Below the pieces are notes generated by a model. The model searched no databases. It saw nothing but the letters and a program-made list of their open reading frames with translations, and was not told where the DNA came from. A stretch of 64,000 nt of DNA from Fredinandcohnia humi. GTDB lineage: Bacteria > Bacillota > Bacilli > Bacillales > Bacillaceae_L. Positions 55,651 to 64,000 of this stretch are shown in pieces. How positions within the stretch are numbered: position 1 is the first letter of the stretch; each line of letters starts with the position of its first letter. The position numbers and the translations under genes are program-made. The stretch is from positions 110,698 to 174,697 of the forward strand of contig NZ_LMBW01000006.1 of NCBI RefSeq assembly GCF_001439915.1, in the 5' to 3' direction.

Positions 55651-56394
55651 ATGCAGCGATATTTCGTCGACCATATGAGCGAAACTGGGGCCACAATTAC
55701 GGGTGAAGATATTCATCATATAACACGAGTCATGAGAATGTCAGTTGGAGACACCATTTATTGTTGCTATACTGGAAAAGTAGCACTTTGTGCAATTACT
55801 GAAATTACCAATGATGTGATTTTGGCAAATGTTGTAGAATGGGTAGAGAACTCGAATGAGCTTCCCATTAAGGTATGTATTGCAAGCGGATTGCCAAAAG
55901 GGGACAAGCTTGAATATGTCATTCAAAAAGGGACTGAGCTTGGGGCATCTGAGTTTGTCCCTTTTGTTGCGGCTCGTTCAATTGTCAAATGGGATGAGAA
56001 AAAAGGAAAAAAAAAGGTAGAGCGTTGGGGGAAAATTGCCAAGGAAGCGGCGGAGCAATCACACCGTGCAATGGTTCCTGAAGTTTGTAATCCTTTGTCT
56101 TTTAAAGAGTTATTGTCTTTTAGCGGGTCCTTTACTTACCAGGTAGTAGCTTATGAAGAGGATGCAAAGCGCGGTGAAAGCTCAAATCTAGCTCGTGTAT
56201 TTTCCCAATTAAAACACGGAGAATCCCTTTTTGTTGTGATTGGACCTGAGGGTGGTCTAACCGAAAAAGAGGTATCAACTTTGATAGAGAATGGATTTAT
56301 ATCCTGCAGCTTTGGTCCAAGAATTTTACGAACTGAGACAGCACCATTGTATGTTTTATCAGCTTTATCATATTATTTTGAATTAGCGAGGTGA
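55651..56394 (+). CDS. rsmE: 16S rRNA (uracil(1498)-N(3))-methyltransferase
   Basis: This 247-residue SPOUT-class methyltransferase modifies U1498 of 16S rRNA. An N-terminal PUA-like domain (ITGEDIHHITRVMRMSVGD) is followed by the knotted SPOUT domain with FVVIGPEGGLTEKEV and LGPRILRTETAPLY-like SFGPRILRTETAPLY. The start follows AAGGTGG. It overlaps the mtaB leader. Confidence 0.96.
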   Translation: MQRYFVDHMSETGATITGEDIHHITRVMRMSVGDTIYCCYTGKVALCAITEITNDVILANVVEWVENSNELPIKVCIASGLPKGDKLEYVIQKGTELGASEFVPFVAARSIVKWDEKKGKKKVERWGKIAKEAAEQSHRAMVPEVCNPLSFKELLSFSGSFTYQVVAYEEDAKRGESSNLARVFSQLKHGESLFVVIGPEGGLTEKEVSTLIENGFISCSFGPRILRTETAPLYVLSALSYYFELAR

Positions 56395-56399
56395 CTATA

Positions 56400-57761
56400 A
56401 TGTCATTGGTTGCATTCCATACATTAGGATGTAAGGTCAATCATTATGAAACAGAAGCAATTTGGCAGCTATTTAAAGAAAATGGGTATGAACGTACCGA
56501 ATTTGAAAGTACTGCTGATGTGTATGTTATTAATACTTGTACTGTTACAAACACAGGCGATAAAAAGAGTCGGCAGGTCATCCGAAGGGCAATCCGTAAG
56601 AACCCGGATGCTGTTATTTGTGTTACAGGCTGTTATGCGCAAACATCACCAGCCGAAATCATGGCTATCCCTGGTGTTGATATTGTTGTAGGAACGCAGG
56701 ATCGAAAGAAAATGCTTGATTATATCGGGCAATACAAAGAAGAGCGCAGTCCCATTAATGGCGTAGGTAATATTATGAAAACACGTGTATATGAAGAACT
56801 CGATGTGCCTTCATTTACAGACCGTACACGTGCTTCATTAAAAATACAAGAGGGATGTAACAATTTCTGTACCTTCTGTATTATTCCATGGGCACGTGGT
56901 TTAATGCGTTCTCGTGATCCGGAAGAGGTTATTAAACAAGCGCAACAGCTTGTAAATGCAGGATATAAAGAGATTGTCTTAACCGGTATTCATACAGGCG
57001 GATATGGTGAGGATATGAAGGATTACAATCTAGCATCTCTTTTACGTGACCTTGAATCTAAGGTAATTGGTCTTAAAAGAATTCGTATTTCTTCGATAGA
57101 GGCTAGCCAAATTACCGATGAAATTATTGAAGTACTTGATCAATCAACTAAAGTAGTGCGACATCTGCACGTTCCATTACAGTCCGGCTCAAACACAGTG
57201 TTAAAACGTATGAGACGTAAATACACAATGGAATTCTTTGCTGAGCGTTTAACAAAACTGCGTCAAGCATTACCTGGATTAGCGTTAACGTCTGATGTTA
57301 TTGTTGGTTTTCCTGGTGAGACAGAAGAGGAGTTTATGGAGACGTATAATTTTATAAAAGAACATAGGTTCTCTGAATTGCATGTTTTCCCATACTCTAA
57401 GCGTACTGGTACACCAGCAGCAAGAATGGAAGACCAAGTTGATGAAGAAGTGAAAAATGAGCGTGTACACCGTCTAATTTCACTATCAGACCAATTAGCG
57501 AAGGAATATGCATCTACTTACGAAGGTGAAGTATTAGAGGTTATTCCTGAGGAGCTCGATAAGGACAATCCAACAAGTGGTCTATATATTGGTTATACTG
57601 ACAATTATCTAAAAGTGAAATTCGATGCAACCGAAGATATGATTGGTAAAATTGTGAAAGTAAAAATTACTAAAGCTGGTTACCCATATAACGAGGGGCA
57701 ATTTGTAAAAGTCGAAGAAGACCTTCGGATTGAAGCGGATGAAGCCAGAACTACGGCATAA
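56400..57761 (+). CDS. mtaB: tRNA (t6A37)-methylthiotransferase MtaB
   Basis: This 453-residue radical SAM enzyme adds a methylthio group to t6A37 of tRNA. Its three parts are an N-terminal domain with cysteines (LGCKVNHYE, INTCTVTN, VTGCYAQ), the radical SAM core CNNFCTFC, and a TRAM-type C-terminal domain (VLEVIPEELDKDN through LKVKF). The frame opens at GTG 56391; the ATG at 56400 behind GAGGTGA is preferred. Confidence 0.96.
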   Translation: MSLVAFHTLGCKVNHYETEAIWQLFKENGYERTEFESTADVYVINTCTVTNTGDKKSRQVIRRAIRKNPDAVICVTGCYAQTSPAEIMAIPGVDIVVGTQDRKKMLDYIGQYKEERSPINGVGNIMKTRVYEELDVPSFTDRTRASLKIQEGCNNFCTFCIIPWARGLMRSRDPEEVIKQAQQLVNAGYKEIVLTGIHTGGYGEDMKDYNLASLLRDLESKVIGLKRIRISSIEASQITDEIIEVLDQSTKVVRHLHVPLQSGSNTVLKRMRRKYTMEFFAERLTKLRQALPGLALTSDVIVGFPGETEEEFMETYNFIKEHRFSELHVFPYSKRTGTPAARMEDQVDEEVKNERVHRLISLSDQLAKEYASTYEGEVLEVIPEELDKDNPTSGLYIGYTDNYLKVKFDATEDMIGKIVKVKITKAGYPYNEGQFVKVEEDLRIEADEARTTA

Positions 57762-57772
57762 AATAAAATGGA

Positions 57773-57807
57773 AAGAAGTTAATCATCTGATTAGCTTCTT
57801 TTTTTTA
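57773..57807 (+). terminator. Terminator after mtaB
   Basis: GAAGTTAATCA pairs with TGATTAGCTTC (one mismatch) and eight T residues follow. Confidence 0.85.
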
Positions 57808-57898
57808 TCGCATACTATAGGAATGCTAGTCAACTTATAATAACAATGATATGATATTAGAGGTACGTACAACTAAAAAGTCAAAGGAGAAATACATA

Positions 57899-58567
57899 AT
57901 GACGAATATTGCCAAAATGATTGATCATACAGCATTAAAAGCAGATACAACAAAAGAGCAAATTGTAACACTTTGTGCTGAGGCGAAGGAATATGGATTT
58001 ATGTCTGTTTGTGTGAATCCAACCTGGGTAGAAACTGCGGCAAGCCTATTAAAGGATTCTGAGGTGAAGGTTTGTACTGTTATTGGCTTTCCATTAGGTG
58101 CTAGTACTTCGGAAACGAAAGCATTTGAAACAAAGGATGCCATTGATAAAGGGGCAACTGAAGTGGATATGGTCATCAATATCGGTGCCCTTAAGGATAA
58201 GAATGACGAATTAGTTGAAAAAGACATTCGAGCTGTTGTGGATGCAGCAAAAGGCAAAGCACTTACAAAGGTTATTATTGAAACTTGTCTATTAACTGAC
58301 GAGGAAAAAGTATTAGCATGTGAGCTTTCCGTAAAAGCTGGGGCAGATTTTGTGAAAACTTCTACTGGCTTCGGGGCCGGAGGAGCAACTGTGGAAGACA
58401 TTCGTTTAATGCGTAAAACAGTCGGACCGGATATCGGAGTAAAAGCATCTGGCGGTGTTCGTGATGTAAAAGGCACACAAGATATGATTGAAGCGGGAGC
58501 AACAAGGATTGGTGCAAGCACTGGAGTTGCAATTGTCAATGGTTTAACAGGATCATCTGATTACTAA
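57899..58567 (+). CDS. deoC: Deoxyribose-phosphate aldolase
   Basis: This 222-residue class I aldolase splits deoxyribose 5-phosphate to glyceraldehyde 3-phosphate and acetaldehyde in nucleoside catabolism. The Schiff-base lysine is in FVKTSTGFG and the second lysine in [11 protein letters not shown]. The frame is open from 57851; the ATG at 57899 behind AAAGGAG is used. It is a single-gene unit. In B. subtilis the gene (dra) lies elsewhere with nupC and pdp. Confidence 0.97.
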   Translation: MTNIAKMIDHTALKADTTKEQIVTLCAEAKEYGFMSVCVNPTWVETAASLLKDSEVKVCTVIGFPLGASTSETKAFETKDAIDKGATEVDMVINIGALKDKNDELVEKDIRAVVDAAKGKALTKVIIETCLLTDEEKVLACELSVKAGADFVKTSTGFGAGGATVEDIRLMRKTVGPDIGVKASGGVRDVKGTQDMIEAGATRIGASTGVAIVNGLTGSSDY

Positions 58568-58577
58568 AAATGACTGG

Positions 58578-58604
58578 GGCTGGCCGAATTGGCCAGCTTT
58601 CCTT
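58578..58604. terminator. Terminator between deoC and yqeW
   Basis: GGCTGGCC pairs with GGCCAGC(T), followed by TTTCCTT on the plus strand. It lies between convergent genes. Confidence 0.75.
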
Positions 58605-59526
58605 ATGCTCGATGCACCTTCATGATAAAATTCGTCAACACTCCAACAAAGGGTAAAAACAGCAGGGAAGTAAGAACATTAAATATCAAACTAACATGGG
58701 CAATTTGAACATCGGGATGGGCTGTGAGCAGTATCGCGATTTGACCTAGTACATTTATTAACGGAAAAAACAAAATCACACCGATCACATTGACCCAAAT
58801 ATGGGCATATGCAGCTAGCTTTGCTTCATGTTTACTCCCAATACTCGCAATAAAAGCAGTAATACATGTTCCGATATTAGCTCCTAGTAAAACGGCAATA
58901 CCTGCATTTAAAGTTAGTAGTTGTTCATTCATAAAGCCCATAATGATTCCGGTTGTAGCAGTACTAGATTGAATAATCGAGGTCAAAATAGTCCCAACAC
59001 CTACCCCGAAAAGGTCGCTTTCATTCGTATGCTTGAAAAAAGTATGAATGGACGGAAATTGCGAGATTGGGCTAGCAAGCTGCTCAAATCCATTCATCGC
59101 CACAAACATGCATCCCAATCCAAATAAAAAGGCACCAAAGCTAAACACCTGTTGATTTTTAATAAACAAACATAAAAATCCTAAAATTAAGATCGGAACA
59201 ATCCATTCGAAAATATCAAAGGTTATCATTTCCGCAGTAAAGGTTGTTCCAATATTGGTACCAAGAATGATTCCAATGGATTGTTTAAAGGTTAAATATC
59301 CTGTCGCAATTAACCCGACAACAAGAACCATAACAGCGGAGCTGCTGTGGATGATTGCGGTAATGATCATTCCAGTTACTAATCCCTTTATCGGGTTATT
59401 AGTAAATCGAATCAGCCAAACCTTTAATTTATCCCCGGTAAGATTATAAAGGCCTGTCCTCATCACAGTCATACCAAAAAGAAAAATCGCAATAAATACA
59501 GCAAATAATGAAATAAGTTCAATCAT
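58603..59526 (-). CDS. yqeW: Na/Pi-cotransporter family protein YqeW
   Basis: This 307-residue membrane protein has eight or more hydrophobic segments and the repeated Na/Pi symporter motifs GTNIGTTFTAE and GANIGTCITA, each near a serine-rich HSSSAV or QSSTAT stretch. It probably moves phosphate with sodium. It lacks the C-terminal PhoU-like domain found in longer relatives. The start follows GGGGTGAG. It is divergent to rpsU. Confidence 0.93.
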   Translation of the reverse strand: MIELISLFAVFIAIFLFGMTVMRTGLYNLTGDKLKVWLIRFTNNPIKGLVTGMIITAIIHSSSAVMVLVVGLIATGYLTFKQSIGIILGTNIGTTFTAEMITFDIFEWIVPILILGFLCLFIKNQQVFSFGAFLFGLGCMFVAMNGFEQLASPISQFPSIHTFFKHTNESDLFGVGVGTILTSIIQSSTATTGIIMGFMNEQLLTLNAGIAVLLGANIGTCITAFIASIGSKHEAKLAAYAHIWVNVIGVILFFPLINVLGQIAILLTAHPDVQIAHVSLIFNVLTSLLFLPFVGVLTNFIMKVHRA

Positions 59527-59726
59527 GCAATCTCACCCCTATCACATTGTATGGACAAGGATTCGTGAAAATGACTACTTCAACTTTTAAAATGATTACA
59601 TGTCCCAATTTATTTGAGTTGCTGCACAGGCAGTAAAAAAAGAGGATTTTACAGGAATAACAGTAAAAATAATCTCAAAACTAGTAGGGAAAACGTGGTT
59701 TCTAGTGATTCTAATGTGAATTACAG

Positions 59727-59755
59727 TTGACCAAAAATCATGCATATATTATAAT
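59727..59755 (+). promoter_or_regulatory. Sigma-A promoter of rpsU
   Basis: TTGACC at 59727-59732, a 17-base spacer, and a perfect TATAAT at 59750-59755. The leader to rpsU is about 105 bases. Confidence 0.85.
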
Positions 59756-59868
59756 TGCAAAGTACATGTTTTTGTTTCGACGATATTTTTCGATCGATAC
59801 TAAGAGAATGTTATAGAACATGTGTCTTAATTAGAGTTAGTGGTTGTTTTCGGAGGGAGGGAATTAGA

Positions 59869-60042
59869 ATGTCAAAAACGGTCGTTCGTAAAAACGAATC
59901 GCTTGAAGATGCTCTTCGCCGCTTCAAACGTACTGTGTCTAAGTCAGGTACAATTCAAGAGGCTAGAAAGCGCGAATTCTATGAAAAGCCTAGCGTAAAG
60001 CGTAAGAAGAAGTCTGAAGCTGCTAGAAAGCGTAAATTCTAA
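59869..60042 (+). CDS. rpsU: 30S ribosomal protein S21
   Basis: This 57-residue, very basic ribosomal protein ([19 protein letters not shown]) is part of the small subunit near the mRNA exit. The frame is open upstream to 59755, but the ATG at 59869 behind GGAGGGAGGG is the universal start. yqeY follows 16 bases later. Confidence 0.98.
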   Translation: MSKTVVRKNESLEDALRRFKRTVSKSGTIQEARKREFYEKPSVKRKKKSEAARKRKF

Positions 60043-60058
60043 AAGAGGGTGTAGTTTT

Positions 60059-60505
60059 ATGAGTCTTCTCGAGCGTTTAAATAATGATATGAAAACAGCG
60101 ATGAAGAATAAAGAGAAAGATAAGCTATCTGTAATTCGAATGGTGAAGGCTGCCCTTCAAAATGAGGGCATTAAGCTGGGTACCAGTGAACTACCAGAAG
60201 AAACAGAACTAACTGTTCTTACTCGTGAATTAAAACAACGAAAAGATTCCCTCCGCGAATTTAGTAACGCTGGTCGTGAAGATCTTGTTAATAAAATTCA
60301 AACTGAAATTGAGATATTAGAGGTATACCTTCCAGAACAATTATCTGAAGAGGATCTTGTTGAGATTGTGAAAGAAACAGTACAAGAGGTCAATGCTTCT
60401 TCAAAGGCTGACATGGGCAAAGTGATGGCTGCTATCATGCCAAAGGTTAAAGGCAAAGCTGATGGCGGTCTCGTAAACAAACTTGTTCAGCAGCAATTAT
60501 CTTAA
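60059..60505 (+). CDS. yqeY: GatB/YqeY domain-containing protein
   Basis: This 148-residue protein is related to the C-terminal helical domain of the GatB amidotransferase subunit, so a role with tRNA is suspected. [21 protein letters not shown] and [23 protein letters not shown] are typical. Linkage with rpsU is conserved across many bacteria. A clear terminator follows. Confidence 0.95.
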   Translation: MSLLERLNNDMKTAMKNKEKDKLSVIRMVKAALQNEGIKLGTSELPEETELTVLTRELKQRKDSLREFSNAGREDLVNKIQTEIEILEVYLPEQLSEEDLVEIVKETVQEVNASSKADMGKVMAAIMPKVKGKADGGLVNKLVQQQLS

Positions 60506-60510
60506 CAAAA

Positions 60511-60539
60511 GCACCTTACATCGCGTAAGGTGTTTTTTC
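60511..60539 (+). terminator. Terminator after yqeY
   Basis: GCACCTTAC pairs with GTAAGGTGT and six T residues follow. Confidence 0.85.
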
Positions 60540-60685
60540 TTTATAATCCTCAAATACATACTAAGGCAGGAATTACCACTAAAAAGATTGTATAAAAGCA
60601 ATCAAAAATGAAACCAGGTACGCACTTCAAACGTATTACATACTATCGAGACGAAAAATTGAAAGAGAGAGGGGGGAAATGCGAT

Positions 60686-62008
60686 TTGAAAAAATGGAGA
60701 ATTCTTTTATTCCTTTCCATTATTCTCTTGCCGCTAATCCTCACACTAACGCCAAATAAGAGCTATAGTGCTACAGACCAAGTGGTGTATATCATTCCGT
60801 TAGAAGAAACAGTCGAAAAAGGATTAAGTGCTTTTATCGATCGTTCGATGACCGATGCTGAGAATAAAGGAGCAGACGTCATCATTTTTGAAATCGATAC
60901 CCCTGGTGGGGCGGTCGATGCAGCAACAAAAATCGGTAAACGAATCCAGGAATCCACCATTCCTACAGTTGCCTATATCAATAACGATGCCATCTCAGCA
61001 GGTGCTTTTATCGCATTAAATGCAGATCAGATCTATATGTCTGATAATGGCAGAATGGGTGCAGCTGGCATCATTGACCAAGCAGGGAATACAGCAGATG
61101 AAAAAGCTGTGTCCTACTGGTTGTCGGCAATGAAAGGTGCGGCAGAAAACAATGGACGTAATCCAATTTACGCTTTAGCAATGGCAGATAAAGAGATTGA
61201 CCTTCCTGAGCTAGGTGCAGAAAAAGGAAAATTCCTTACCTTAACTGCCAAGCAGGCCCTTTCAGTTAATTATGCTGAAGGGATTGTACACAATAGAGCT
61301 GATTTATTAAAAACACTAGGTTATGAAAAGGCAGCTATTGATGAAGCAGAAGTGAGTCTTGCTGAAAAAATTGCACGCTTTATTACAAATCCAATTGTTG
61401 TTTCGATATTATTAACAATCGGAAGCTTAGGATTAGTTGTTGAATTATACTCTCCTGGTTTCGGTATTCCTGGTATAATGGGAATATCAGCACTATTGCT
61501 CTTTTTTTATGGGCATTTAGTTGCCGGACTAGCTGGCATGGAATCCATTATCCTTTTTGTAATAGGAATTGTATTAGTTTTACTGGAGTTTGTTTTGCCT
61601 GGGGGGATTGTAGGTTTGATAGGATTAGGGGCTATTTTAACGAGCTTTTTCTTGGCGGGAAGCAGTATGATGGTAATTGGTATTTCACTTTTAGTCGCAT
61701 TAGTAGCAACGATTGTAGTATCAATCATTTTAGCGAAAATATTCGGCAAGAAACTACATGTATTTAAAAAGATTATCCTCTTCGATTCTACCAATACCGA
61801 AAGCGGGTATGTGTCAAATAACAATCGAGAAGATTTAATTGGAAAACAAGGGATTGCCTTAACAACATTAAGACCTTCTGGTACTGCCGTTATTAATGAT
61901 GAAAGACTAGATGTTGTCACACAAGGGAATTACATTGAGGAAAACACGAAAGTGGAAGTAATCAAAACAGAAGGTTCTCGAATTGTTGTTCGAGAAGTTC
62001 TGAAATGA
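60686..62008 (+). CDS. yqeZ: NfeD family membrane protein with serine-protease-like domain (YqeZ)
   Basis: This protein of about 440 residues has a signal peptide (MKKWRILLFLSIILLP), an extracytoplasmic ClpP-like domain (IIFEIDTPGGAVDAA, NDAISAGAFIALN with the candidate serine), several membrane helices (about 260-370) and a C-terminal NfeD OB-fold. It works with the flotillin encoded next. The frame opens at ATG 60608 without a ribosome site. The TTG at 60686 follows GAGAGGGGGG and directly precedes the signal peptide, so it is preferred. Confidence 0.9.
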   Translation: MKKWRILLFLSIILLPLILTLTPNKSYSATDQVVYIIPLEETVEKGLSAFIDRSMTDAENKGADVIIFEIDTPGGAVDAATKIGKRIQESTIPTVAYINNDAISAGAFIALNADQIYMSDNGRMGAAGIIDQAGNTADEKAVSYWLSAMKGAAENNGRNPIYALAMADKEIDLPELGAEKGKFLTLTAKQALSVNYAEGIVHNRADLLKTLGYEKAAIDEAEVSLAEKIARFITNPIVVSILLTIGSLGLVVELYSPGFGIPGIMGISALLLFFYGHLVAGLAGMESIILFVIGIVLVLLEFVLPGGIVGLIGLGAILTSFFLAGSSMMVIGISLLVALVATIVVSIILAKIFGKKLHVFKKIILFDSTNTESGYVSNNNREDLIGKQGIALTTLRPSGTAVINDERLDVVTQGNYIEENTKVEVIKTEGSRIVVREVLK

Positions 62009-62021
62009 TAAAGTGAAACTT

Positions 62022-62119
62022 CATTCAGTGGGGGTTTACTTCATCCCCCACTGAATGTTAGTTGAACCAATCGGGCTTTTACTGGCAGTTGATCCCCGAA
62101 GTGGGATCATACTGCCAGT
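62022..62119 (+). repeat. Two stem-loops between yqeZ and floA
   Basis: The first stem is ATTCAGTGGGGG with CCCCCACTGAAT (62024-62055). The second is ACTGGCAGTTGATCCC with GGGATCATACTGCCAGT (62081-62119). Neither ends in a T run, so they are not ordinary terminators. The ATTCAG/CTGAAT arms recall the first hairpin of family 1, but no family 1 core follows. Confidence 0.8.
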
Positions 62120-62159
62120 TAATGCTGGATAAATAAAAACAAGCAGGAGGAAAAATAGA

Positions 62160-63149
62160 ATGCCAACAGGTATGATTACAATTCTAATTTTAGTTGCACT
62201 CGGTATTATTTTATTGGCTGTACTCTTTACATTTGTGCCAGTTGCACTATGGATTTCGGCGCTTGCCGCTGGTGTCCGTGTAAGTATTTTCACATTAATT
62301 GGGATGAGGCTGCGTCGGGTTATCCCTGGCCGGGTCATTATCCCGTTAATTAAGGCTCAAAAAGCAGGTTTAAATCTTAATACAAACCAATTGGAGAGTC
62401 ACTATTTAGCAGGTGGTAATGTTGACCGAGTTGTAAATGCACTAATTGCTGCACAACGTGCGAACATTGAATTAACCTTTGAAAGAGCAGCTGCAATCGA
62501 TTTAGCTGGTCGTGACGTGTTAGAAGCCGTACAAATGAGTGTTAACCCTAAGGTTATCGAAACACCATTTATTTCGGGTGTGGCAATGGATGGTATTGAA
62601 GTAAAAGCGAAAGCTCGTATCACAGTTCGGGCTAATATCGAACGCTTAGTCGGGGGTGCGGGAGAAGAAACGGTTATTGCCCGTGTAGGTGAAGGGATTG
62701 TAAGTACAATTGGTTCTCAAAATGACCATAAAAAAGTTCTTGAAAACCCTGATATGATTTCAAAAACTGTTTTAGCAAAAGGACTTGATGCAGGTACTGC
62801 ATTCGAAATCCTTTCCATTGATATTGCGGACCTTGATATCGGTAAAAATATTGGTGCCGTACTTCAAACAGACCAAGCGGAAGCGGACAAGAAAATCGCT
62901 CAAGCGAAGGCTGAAGAACGCCGTGCAATGGCGGTTGCAAGTGAACAAGAAATGCGCGCTAAAGTAGAGGAAATGAAAGCGAAGGTTGTGGAAGCCGAGG
63001 CTGAGGTTCCATTAGCAATGGCAGAAGCATTACGTTCTGGTAACCTTGGAGTACTGGACTATACAAACCTTAAAAATATCATGGCTGACACTGATATGAG
63101 AGATTCAATTGGCAAAAGCACAAAAGATCATGACGAAGATCATAGATAA
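62160..63149 (+). CDS. floA: Flotillin-like protein FloA
   Basis: This 329-residue SPFH-type protein organises functional membrane microdomains. A membrane-inserted N terminus (about 5-45) precedes the flotillin domain ([37 protein letters not shown]) and a coiled coil rich in Ala, Glu and Lys (about 240-290). The start lies 9 bases behind GGAGG. In B. subtilis it is co-encoded with yqeZ (sigma-W regulon); here no sigma-W site was found with confidence. Confidence 0.96.
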   Translation: MPTGMITILILVALGIILLAVLFTFVPVALWISALAAGVRVSIFTLIGMRLRRVIPGRVIIPLIKAQKAGLNLNTNQLESHYLAGGNVDRVVNALIAAQRANIELTFERAAAIDLAGRDVLEAVQMSVNPKVIETPFISGVAMDGIEVKAKARITVRANIERLVGGAGEETVIARVGEGIVSTIGSQNDHKKVLENPDMISKTVLAKGLDAGTAFEILSIDIADLDIGKNIGAVLQTDQAEADKKIAQAKAEERRAMAVASEQEMRAKVEEMKAKVVEAEAEVPLAMAEALRSGNLGVLDYTNLKNIMADTDMRDSIGKSTKDHDEDHR

Positions 63150-63178
63150 ACCTCAAAACATGAAAGGAGGTTTAAAGT

Positions 63179-63649
63179 ATGGATTTACAAAGGATTATTG
63201 ACTTGATTATGTCTAATCCCTGGATTCTAATTATCGTCATCGGATTTTTTATTAATTCGTTTAAACGATTTAACAGTGGTGAAAAAGAGCCAACAACTCA
63301 AATCCCATTGCCGAAACAGTTCAATCCGTTCGATCAAGATCCAAAACCTGAAAAAAAGGATTATCCGGTCGAAACGAAGTATGAGTATGATGAATTCGAA
63401 GCTAAAGAAGTTTCTACTTCCCAGGCTCCAAATACGTTCATTGAACGATACCAAGAGCTTCAACAACAGGGAACCTATAGTGAAACAAAAAGCAAGGGCG
63501 AAGAGCCAGCCATTACGGTTCAGAAGCCGGAAACAGCGGAACATATGGCAGTCAAAAGCTACTCGAAAAACAAAGTTGTCGAAGGGATTATATGGTCTGA
63601 AATTCTTGGTCCACCAAGAGCAAAAAGACCATACCAACTCCGCCGATAA
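63179..63649 (+). CDS. yqfB: YqfB-like membrane-anchored protein
   Basis: This 156-residue protein has an N-terminal hydrophobic segment (about 12-27), a charged low-complexity middle and a conserved-looking end (VEGIIWSEILGPPRAKRPYQLRR). Size, topology and position after floA agree with B. subtilis yqfB, whose function is unknown. The ribosome site AAAGGAGG is strong. The name rests mainly on gene order. Confidence 0.72.
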   Translation: MDLQRIIDLIMSNPWILIIVIGFFINSFKRFNSGEKEPTTQIPLPKQFNPFDQDPKPEKKDYPVETKYEYDEFEAKEVSTSQAPNTFIERYQELQQQGTYSETKSKGEEPAITVQKPETAEHMAVKSYSKNKVVEGIIWSEILGPPRAKRPYQLRR

Positions 63650-63668
63650 AATTTTATATTGTTCTATG

Positions 63669-63710
63669 ACCCCCTTTTCACTCATAAATATGAGATGAAA
63701 GGGGGTTCTT
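63669..63710 (+). terminator. Hairpin between yqfB and yqfC overlapping the yqfC ribosome site
   Basis: ACCCCCTTTTCACTCAT pairs with ATGAGATGAAAGGGGGT (one mismatch). The right arm contains AAAGGGGG, the only Shine-Dalgarno for yqfC. TTCTTTG follows. It may be a terminator, a translation switch, or both. Confidence 0.65.
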
Positions 63711-63714
63711 TGTT

Positions 63715-63999
63715 ATGCCTAAAAACCTAGGACAACGCATGAAAAGATGGATCACAAACAAGATGGAACTTCCTGCTGACGTCATGATGGATCTTCCGAG
63801 AATAACCATGATTGGACAATTACATATTTACATAGAGAATCATCGAGGTTTATTAACCTTTTCAGATAAAGAGGTACGACTATTACTGAAACAAGGACAA
63901 CTACTGATAAAGGGGAAAGCATTTGTGATTAAAACAATTTTACCTGAGGAAATCATGCTCGAAGGAAAAATTGAACATGTGCAATATATTGAGAATTGA
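63715..63999 (+). CDS. yqfC: Sporulation protein YqfC (YabP/YqfC family)
   Basis: This 94-residue protein of the YabP/YqfC family is made in the mother cell under sigma-E in B. subtilis. DLPRITMIGQLHIYIENHRG and FSDKEVRLLLKQG are family motifs. It probably works with the yqfD product, which would lie just beyond this window. The stop TGA lies one base from the window end, so the gene is complete. Confidence 0.93.
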   Translation: MPKNLGQRMKRWITNKMELPADVMMDLPRITMIGQLHIYIENHRGLLTFSDKEVRLLLKQGQLLIKGKAFVIKTILPEEIMLEGKIEHVQYIEN

Positions 64000-64000
64000 T

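Noticed and set aside
57925-58539. 204-codon minus-strand ORF opposite deoC
   Set aside because: Antisense shadow of a well-conserved aldolase; long only because of the codon usage of deoC.

Overview
The window is chromosomal DNA from an endospore-forming Bacillaceae bacterium (a Bacillus or close relative). It is AT-rich, uses strong AGGAGG-type ribosome binding sites and many TTG/GTG starts, and carries sporulation and competence genes (sigK, ger operon, sda, comER/EA/EB/EC, gpr, spoIIP, yqfC). Gene order closely follows Bacillus subtilis, but two blocks that lie far apart there are neighbours here. It is therefore a relative of B. subtilis, not that species. No rRNA, tRNA, CRISPR array, prophage or transposase gene was seen. 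Functions below are inferred from recognised families and motifs; nothing was searched.

Layout: (1) 1-1.1 kb: a 52-bp tandem repeat and a NERD-domain protein. (2) 1.27-19.9 kb: the yrrI-alaS-ireB-ruvX-yrzB-mltG-trmR-trhP1-trhP2-udk-greA-pbpI-yrrS-yrrT-mtnN-mccA-mccB-yrhC block. It covers alanyl-tRNA synthesis under T-box control, wobble uridine modification, cell-wall enzymes and methionine-to-cysteine conversion. (3) 19.9-21 kb: a run of very small ORFs with good ribosome sites (one is YrzI-like), then an uninterrupted sigK. (4) 21.9-25.9 kb: a gerA-B-C spore germinant receptor operon with a fourth small two-helix gene. (5) 26.1-29.5 kb: pepF, and divergent pssA/psd. (6) 29.6-64 kb: the sda-yqeG-yqeH-aroE-yhbY-nadD-yqeK-rsfS-yqeM, comER/comEA-EB-EC, yqzM, holA, rpsT, gpr-spoIIP-yqxA, lepA-hemW, hrcA-grpE-dnaK-dnaJ-prmA-rsmE-mtaB, deoC, yqeW, rpsU-yqeY and yqeZ-floA-yqfB-yqfC block.

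The most unusual content is non-coding. Three families of dispersed, hairpin-rich elements fill many gene junctions. Family 1 (about 130-185 bp, seven copies) is a chain of hairpins around a conserved CCTCCGGCGGATGCC core; one copy sits inside the alaS T-box leader with a 6-bp flanking duplication. Family 2 (about 100-190 bp, ten copies including a 26-bp remnant) begins within a few bases of the stop codon of the upstream gene in eight of ten cases. Family 3 (about 190-270 bp, four copies) has inverted ends of the type TTGTTCAAAAAG and looks like a MITE. The families share internal hairpin modules, so they appear mosaic. These elements interrupt most junctions of the heat-shock operon without breaking any gene.

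Other points of interest are the small-ORF cluster before sigK, a hairpin that shortens the distance between Shine-Dalgarno and start in sda, and hairpins that overlap the ribosome sites of pbpI and yqfC.
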